Of a stretch of DNA of 64,000 nt, positions 60,423 to 64,000 are shown one piece after another. Position numbers and translations under genes: made by a program. Under the pieces are notes generated by a model. It made no database searches and had not been told where the DNA came from. It saw nothing but the letters and a program-made list of their open reading frames with translations. Each line of letters starts with the position of its first letter. The stretch's first letter is position 1. This DNA comes from Mycobacterium paraterrae (GTDB lineage Bacteria > Actinomycetota > Actinomycetes > Mycobacteriales > Mycobacteriaceae), in contig NZ_CP092488.2 in NCBI RefSeq assembly GCF_022430545.2, forward strand, positions 3,534,001 to 3,598,000, given 5' to 3'.

Positions 60423-61394
60423 ATGCGGGCTTTGCGTTTCAGCGAATTCGGTGAGCCCGGGGTGCTGCGCCTCGAAGACGTCCCGGCCCCTGAGGTAACC
60501 GCCGAGGAAGCGGTGGTTCGTGTCGAGTCGGCGTCGGTCAATCCGTCGGATGTGAAAAACGTTGCCGGTGCCATGGATTGGACGGTATTGCCGCGTACCC
60601 CCGGTCGCGATTTCGCAGGCGTTGTGGTCAGCGGGCCTGCCGAATGGGAGGGCGTCGCGGTGTGGGGGACCGGAGGAGACACCGGCTTCAGTCGCGACGG
60701 TTCACACGCCCAGCTCATCTCGGTCCCGGTGGCCGCTCTTGCGCCCAAGCCGGCCCGGCTGAGTTTCGACGAAGCCGCGACCGTCGGCGTCAATTTCGTC
60801 ACCGCGTGGTACGGGCTGATCGAAACCGCACAATTGGTTGCCGGCGAGACTGTCGCCGTGTTCGGGATAACGGGCGGCGTCGGGGGAGCGGTCGCGCAGA
60901 TCGCACATGCCCATGACGGCAAAGTCATTGGGCTGGGCCGCCGTCCACCCAGACCCGATACTCCGGCCGCAGCCGTGCTCGACCACTTCGTCGCGTACGA
61001 TCCCGCCGTCGACGTCGGCGCTGAAATCAAGCGGCTGACCGACGGCAAGGGCGCCCAGATCGTCTACGACGCTGTAGGTGGCGCAACGACGCCCTCAGCA
61101 CTTGCCGGGCTGGCGCGGCGGGGAAGGCTGGTAGTGATCAGCGCGATCGGCTCACCGATCGTGGAGGTCAACATTCGCGCCCTGTACCGCAACGAAAGTC
61201 GTGTGCTCGGCGTCGACAGCGGAAAGTTGAGCATGATCGACTCGGCGCGACGTCTCGAGCGGATGGCGCCGTACTTCGAGTCGGGGCAGTTTCGCCCGCT
61301 TCCCATTGCCGCCACCTATTCGCTCGATAAGGCGCAGGCGGCGTATCAAGCCGTCGCTGACAACGCCGGCGGCCGTGTCGTGATCCGGCCTTGA
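60423..61394 (+). CDS. Zinc-independent quinone oxidoreductase-like (MDR) enzyme
   Basis: This 323-aa medium-chain dehydrogenase/reductase has the NADP motif VAVFGITGGVGGAVAQIAHA, the entry MRALRFSEFGEPGVLRLED and no zinc-binding cysteine cluster. It is probably NADPH-dependent and acts on quinones or enones. The ATG at 60423 directly follows the previous gene. In this operon with an intradiol dioxygenase it may reduce a maleylacetate- or quinone-type intermediate; this is speculative. Confidence 0.82.
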   Translation: MRALRFSEFGEPGVLRLEDVPAPEVTAEEAVVRVESASVNPSDVKNVAGAMDWTVLPRTPGRDFAGVVVSGPAEWEGVAVWGTGGDTGFSRDGSHAQLISVPVAALAPKPARLSFDEAATVGVNFVTAWYGLIETAQLVAGETVAVFGITGGVGGAVAQIAHAHDGKVIGLGRRPPRPDTPAAAVLDHFVAYDPAVDVGAEIKRLTDGKGAQIVYDAVGGATTPSALAGLARRGRLVVISAIGSPIVEVNIRALYRNESRVLGVDSGKLSMIDSARRLERMAPYFESGQFRPLPIAATYSLDKAQAAYQAVADNAGGRVVIRP

Positions 61395-61412
61395 CACACG
61401 AAGGGCACGCTG

Positions 61413-62282
61413 ATGTCGTCCAACCTGACCGAGCAAACGCTCACCGCGGCCGTGCAGCGGACCTTCGACGACTCGACCGACCCGCGATTCGGCGAAGTGC
61501 TCCAGTGCTTGGTCGAGCACCTACACGCGTTTGCCCGCGAAGTGCGCCTGACCGGTGAAGAGTGGTTCGCCGCAATGGATTTCGTCGAACGCGTGGGTAA
61601 GGCTTCCACGCCGACTCGCCAAGAGGTCGTGCTGCTCTCCGACATCCTGGGCCTGAGCATGTTGCTGGACAAGATCAATCAGCACACCGGATCGTCGGCG
61701 ACCGACTCCGCTCTGCTCGGCCCGTTCTACGTCGAGGGGCGTCCCACCGCCGACAACGGCTCCGACATTTCCGCCGGCGTCTCCGGCACGCCAATGTTCG
61801 TCACCGGCAGGGTCGTCGACGAGCGTGGCCAGCCGGTCGCGGGTGCACGGGTAGACACCTGGCACAGCGACGGTAAGGGCTACTACGACGTTCAGCAAAC
61901 CGAGCAGTTGCACGATCAATTCGCGATGCGAGCACTGCTGACCACCGACCACGACGGGCGGTTCTGGTACCGGTCCATCACGCCGCGCTACTACCCGGTG
62001 CCGACTGACGGCCCGTGTGGGGAGATCCTGCGGGCGGCGAATCGTTCGCCCATGCGTCCGCAGCATGTGCACTTCTGGTTCACCGCCGAGGGCTATCAGC
62101 CGCTGATCACTCAACTGTTCTGGCGCGACGACCCCTACATCGGCCGCGATGCCGTATTCGCCGACCAAGACTCACTGATGGCGGACTTCGTGCGGCACGA
62201 GCCCGGAATCGCCCCGGACGGAGCAACGGTCGACGAACCGTTCGTCACCCTGGACTGGACGTTTACACTGGCCGCCGAATAG
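61413..62282 (+). CDS. Intradiol dioxygenase (hydroxyquinol/catechol 1,2-type)
   Basis: This 289-aa non-heme Fe(III) dioxygenase has the N-terminal helical dimerisation domain of catechol dioxygenases and a beta-sandwich core. Iron ligands are visible: Tyr in LLGPFYVEGRP, Tyr in RYYPVPTDGP and two His in RPQHVHFWF. Sequence style is closest to hydroxyquinol 1,2-dioxygenases, which give maleylacetate; catechol cannot be excluded. It sits 18 bp after the oxidoreductase gene. Confidence 0.88.
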   Translation: MSSNLTEQTLTAAVQRTFDDSTDPRFGEVLQCLVEHLHAFAREVRLTGEEWFAAMDFVERVGKASTPTRQEVVLLSDILGLSMLLDKINQHTGSSATDSALLGPFYVEGRPTADNGSDISAGVSGTPMFVTGRVVDERGQPVAGARVDTWHSDGKGYYDVQQTEQLHDQFAMRALLTTDHDGRFWYRSITPRYYPVPTDGPCGEILRAANRSPMRPQHVHFWFTAEGYQPLITQLFWRDDPYIGRDAVFADQDSLMADFVRHEPGIAPDGATVDEPFVTLDWTFTLAAE

Positions 62283-62298
62283 CCGACGGAGGACGCCG

Positions 62299-62817
62299 AT
62301 GTCACGCATACCGCTGGTCGCCGTCGAGGAGCAACCCGACGCCATCCGTGAATTCATGGCGCGTCGAGGCGAGCTCAACGTGTTCCGGATGCTGGCTAAC
62401 GCCCCGGACGTGTTCGCCGGGTGGACGCAGATGCTTGACGAGTTGCTCGAGAGCCCGACGTTCACCCCTCGCGCGCGGGAACTCGTCATATTGCGGGTCG
62501 CTCGGCTGCAGAACTCGCGCTACGAACTCGACCGGCACATTGATGTCGCCCGCCGCGCCGGTCTGACCGAGCAACAGATCAGCGCAATCGTCGAAACCGA
62601 TGACTTCGACGACGCCGATTTCGACGACACCGAGCGCGCAGCGCTCGACACGGTCACCGAGCTCTGTACCACCCGCAGACTAGGCGATCAGTTGTTTGCC
62701 AAAGCGCACAACATCTTTGGTGACGAGGGCATCGCCGAACTCCTGATGCTCGTCGGCTGCTACTACGGGCTGGCGCTGGTAGTCAACGCGGTCGACGTGG
62801 AGGTCGACGGCCGATGA
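62299..62817 (+). CDS. Carboxymuconolactone decarboxylase-family protein (1)
   Basis: This 172-aa AhpD/CMD-fold helical protein has the core ARELVILRVARLQNSRYELDRH. The usual redox CxxC of AhpD is absent (NSRYELDRH), so a peroxidase role is unlikely. The product may be a decarboxylase or structural partner in aromatic catabolism. It overlaps the next, paralogous gene by four bases (ATGA); the pair may form a heteromer. Confidence 0.82.
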   Translation: MSRIPLVAVEEQPDAIREFMARRGELNVFRMLANAPDVFAGWTQMLDELLESPTFTPRARELVILRVARLQNSRYELDRHIDVARRAGLTEQQISAIVETDDFDDADFDDTERAALDTVTELCTTRRLGDQLFAKAHNIFGDEGIAELLMLVGCYYGLALVVNAVDVEVDGR

Positions 62818-63371
62818 CCCGCATCAGCTATCGCGACCCGGCGGACATGACGCCCCAAGCCCGCGAACTGACACACGCGCGTGGCGACCTCAATGTCTAC
62901 CGTGCGCTGGCCAACGCCGAGAAGGTGTTCACCGGCTGGATGGTGGCCGGCAACGCGGCCCTGACCAGCCCGACTTTGCCGATCAGGTTGCGCGAGATCG
63001 TGGTGTTGCGCACCGCTCACCTGATGGACTGCGCCTACGAACTCGGCCAGCACCGTGACGTCGCCCGCACCGCCGGCCTAAGTGGTGCCGAGATCGACGC
63101 TATTCTCTCTGAAAATGACTGGCAGACATCGCCTTTCGATGCGAACGAACTCGCGGTGCTAGAGCTGACCACAGAGCTGCTGACCACGCAACACGTCGCG
63201 GCGCAGACCTTCGACCGTGTCCACCAGGCCCTCGGCTCGCAGGCCACCGTCGAGGCGCTGATGGTCATCAACCGGTACGCAGGCCTGGCGCTTATGCTCA
63301 ATGCCCTCGATGTCGACCTCGACGAAAGTGCGCGGCTTCCGATCCCGCCGAGGCGCGACGTCACATCGTGA
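62814..63371 (+). CDS. Carboxymuconolactone decarboxylase-family protein (2)
   Basis: This 185-aa paralogue of the previous protein has the core REIVVLRTAHLMDCAYELGQHRDVA. It keeps one cysteine at the CMD position and the histidine. It ends overlapping the convergent glgP end by 11 bases. It is the last gene of the 60020-63371 operon. The reaction is not assigned. Confidence 0.82.
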   Translation: MTRISYRDPADMTPQARELTHARGDLNVYRALANAEKVFTGWMVAGNAALTSPTLPIRLREIVVLRTAHLMDCAYELGQHRDVARTAGLSGAEIDAILSENDWQTSPFDANELAVLELTTELLTTQHVAAQTFDRVHQALGSQATVEALMVINRYAGLALMLNALDVDLDESARLPIPPRRDVTS

Positions 63372-64000
63372 CGGTCAGCGGCCACACTTTCCAGATCTCG
63401 TCGCAGTATTCGGCGATGGCCCGGTCCGAAGAGAACTTGCCGCTGCGCGCGGTGTTCAGGATCGACATCTTGGTCCAGTCGTCCTTCTCCAGCCACGCCG
63501 CGCTGACCTGCTCCTGGGTGGCGACGTAGGAGGCGAAATCCGCGCACACCAGAAACGGGTCGTCGTAACGCAGGTTGTCCACCAGCGGCTTGAAGACCTC
63601 AGCGTCTCCGTGGGAGAACTGGCCGCCTGCAATGAGATTCAGCACCGCGCCCAGTTCGTCATTGCCATCGATGTAGTCTGCCGGGCGGTATCCACTCGCC
63701 TTGACGTTCGCTACCTCGGATTCAGTGAGGCCGAACAGGAAGAAGTTCTCGGCGCCCACTTCGTCACGCATCTCTACGTTGGCCCCGTCCAGAGTGCCGA
63801 TGGTGAGCGCGCCGTTGATCATGAACTTCATGTTGCCGGTTCCGGACGCTTCCTTGCCGGCGGTGGAGATTTGCTCGGACAGGTCCGCGGCGGGGTAGAT
63901 CAGTTGCGCGTTCTTCACGCTGAAGTTGGGCACAAACGCGACCTTTAGGACCTTGTTGATCTCGGGGTCGGCGTTGATGGTTTCGCCAACGGCGTTGATG
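63361..64000 (-). CDS. glgP: Glycogen phosphorylase, C-terminal part (start outside window)
   Basis: Glycogen phosphorylase releases glucose-1-phosphate from glycogen. Only the last ~212 codons are in the window. It includes the PLP-lysine block GKEASGTGNMKFMING followed by LTIGTLDGANVEMRDEVG, and the C-terminal WTKMSILNTARSGKFSSDRAI. The frame stays open to base 64000 (VAFVPNFSVKNA is still inside the domain), so the gene continues to the right. The C-terminal end is intact. Confidence 0.97.
   Translation of the reverse strand, partial: INAVGETINADPEINKVLKVAFVPNFSVKNAQLIYPAADLSEQISTAGKEASGTGNMKFMINGALTIGTLDGANVEMRDEVGAENFFLFGLTESEVANVKASGYRPADYIDGNDELGAVLNLIAGGQFSHGDAEVFKPLVDNLRYDDPFLVCADFASYVATQEQVSAAWLEKDDWTKMSILNTARSGKFSSDRAIAEYCDEIWKVWPLTVTM

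Noticed and set aside
1..64000. CRISPR arrays, insertion sequences, prophage or tRNA genes
   Set aside because: None seen: no regularly spaced repeats, no transposase or integrase motifs, and no tRNA-like fold other than the tmRNA ends.

Overview
The window is high-G+C actinobacterial DNA and reads as a mycobacterial chromosome. Three observations point there. The tmRNA proteolysis tag decodes as ADSHQRDYALAA. The block fprA - prfB - mscS - proline-rich protein - ftsE - ftsX - smpB - ssrA keeps the order of M. tuberculosis Rv3106-Rv3100c. The set hisN - fadE24 - fadE23 - fadB4 - Rv3143-like regulator - nuoABCD keeps the order of Rv3137-Rv3148, but is interrupted by accessory genes. These synteny statements rest on remembered M. 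tuberculosis gene order. No insertion sequence, prophage, CRISPR array or tRNA gene was found, and no gene-free gap exceeds about 300 bases.

Layout: 1-2027 is the start of the nuo (complex I) operon on the minus strand, with two CRP-like sites upstream. 2312-8105 holds a small receiver-like protein, a YceI protein, an Eis-like acetyltransferase divergent from an MMPL exporter, and a DMT transporter. 8193-16713 is a nine-gene, mostly overlapping minus-strand catabolic operon: homogentisate-dioxygenase-like protein, alpha/beta hydrolase, CoA transferase, HMG-CoA-lyase-like protein, TetR, acyl-CoA dehydrogenase, APH-like kinase, small catalase, DUF6285. Its kinase, dehydrogenase and DUF6285 genes resemble the LvaA/LvaC/LvaB set that handles 4-hydroxyacyl-CoAs. 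17336-29807 is the fadB4/fadE23/fadE24 set split by a meta-cleavage aromatic cluster: flavin hydroxylase, extradiol dioxygenase, hydrolase, amidohydrolase, TetR, a catalytic-cysteine-less acetaldehyde dehydrogenase, and hydroxy-oxovalerate aldolase. 29902-41643 is mainly core: hisN, malic enzyme, fprA, prfB, ftsEX, smpB, ssrA.

41734-46000 encodes exported and cell-wall proteins: a Tat-exported polysaccharide deacetylase, a repeat-like secreted protein, an Excalibur peptide and a Tat-lipoprotein PGRP amidase. 46225-49168 is a heme oxygenase and bacteriophytochrome pair whose output domain is an RsbU-type PP2C phosphatase, a likely red/far-red light switch feeding into partner-switching regulation. 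49282-51750 is a compact CpnT-like type VII toxin operon: WXG100-like partner, WXG-linker-TNT toxin, Imm61-like immunity protein. The toxin tip and immunity gene have visibly lower G+C. 54506-58119 encodes the two enzymes of N-acetylglutaminylglutamine amide (osmolyte) synthesis. 58122-59956 is a PrsW-like membrane protease with a membrane partner. 60020-63371 is a small intradiol-dioxygenase operon, and the window ends inside glycogen phosphorylase.

The observations most worth following up are the acetaldehyde dehydrogenase without its catalytic cysteine, the phytochrome-phosphatase pair, the composition-shifted TNT toxin with an apparent active-site substitution, and the Lva-like trio with a catalase gene inserted.
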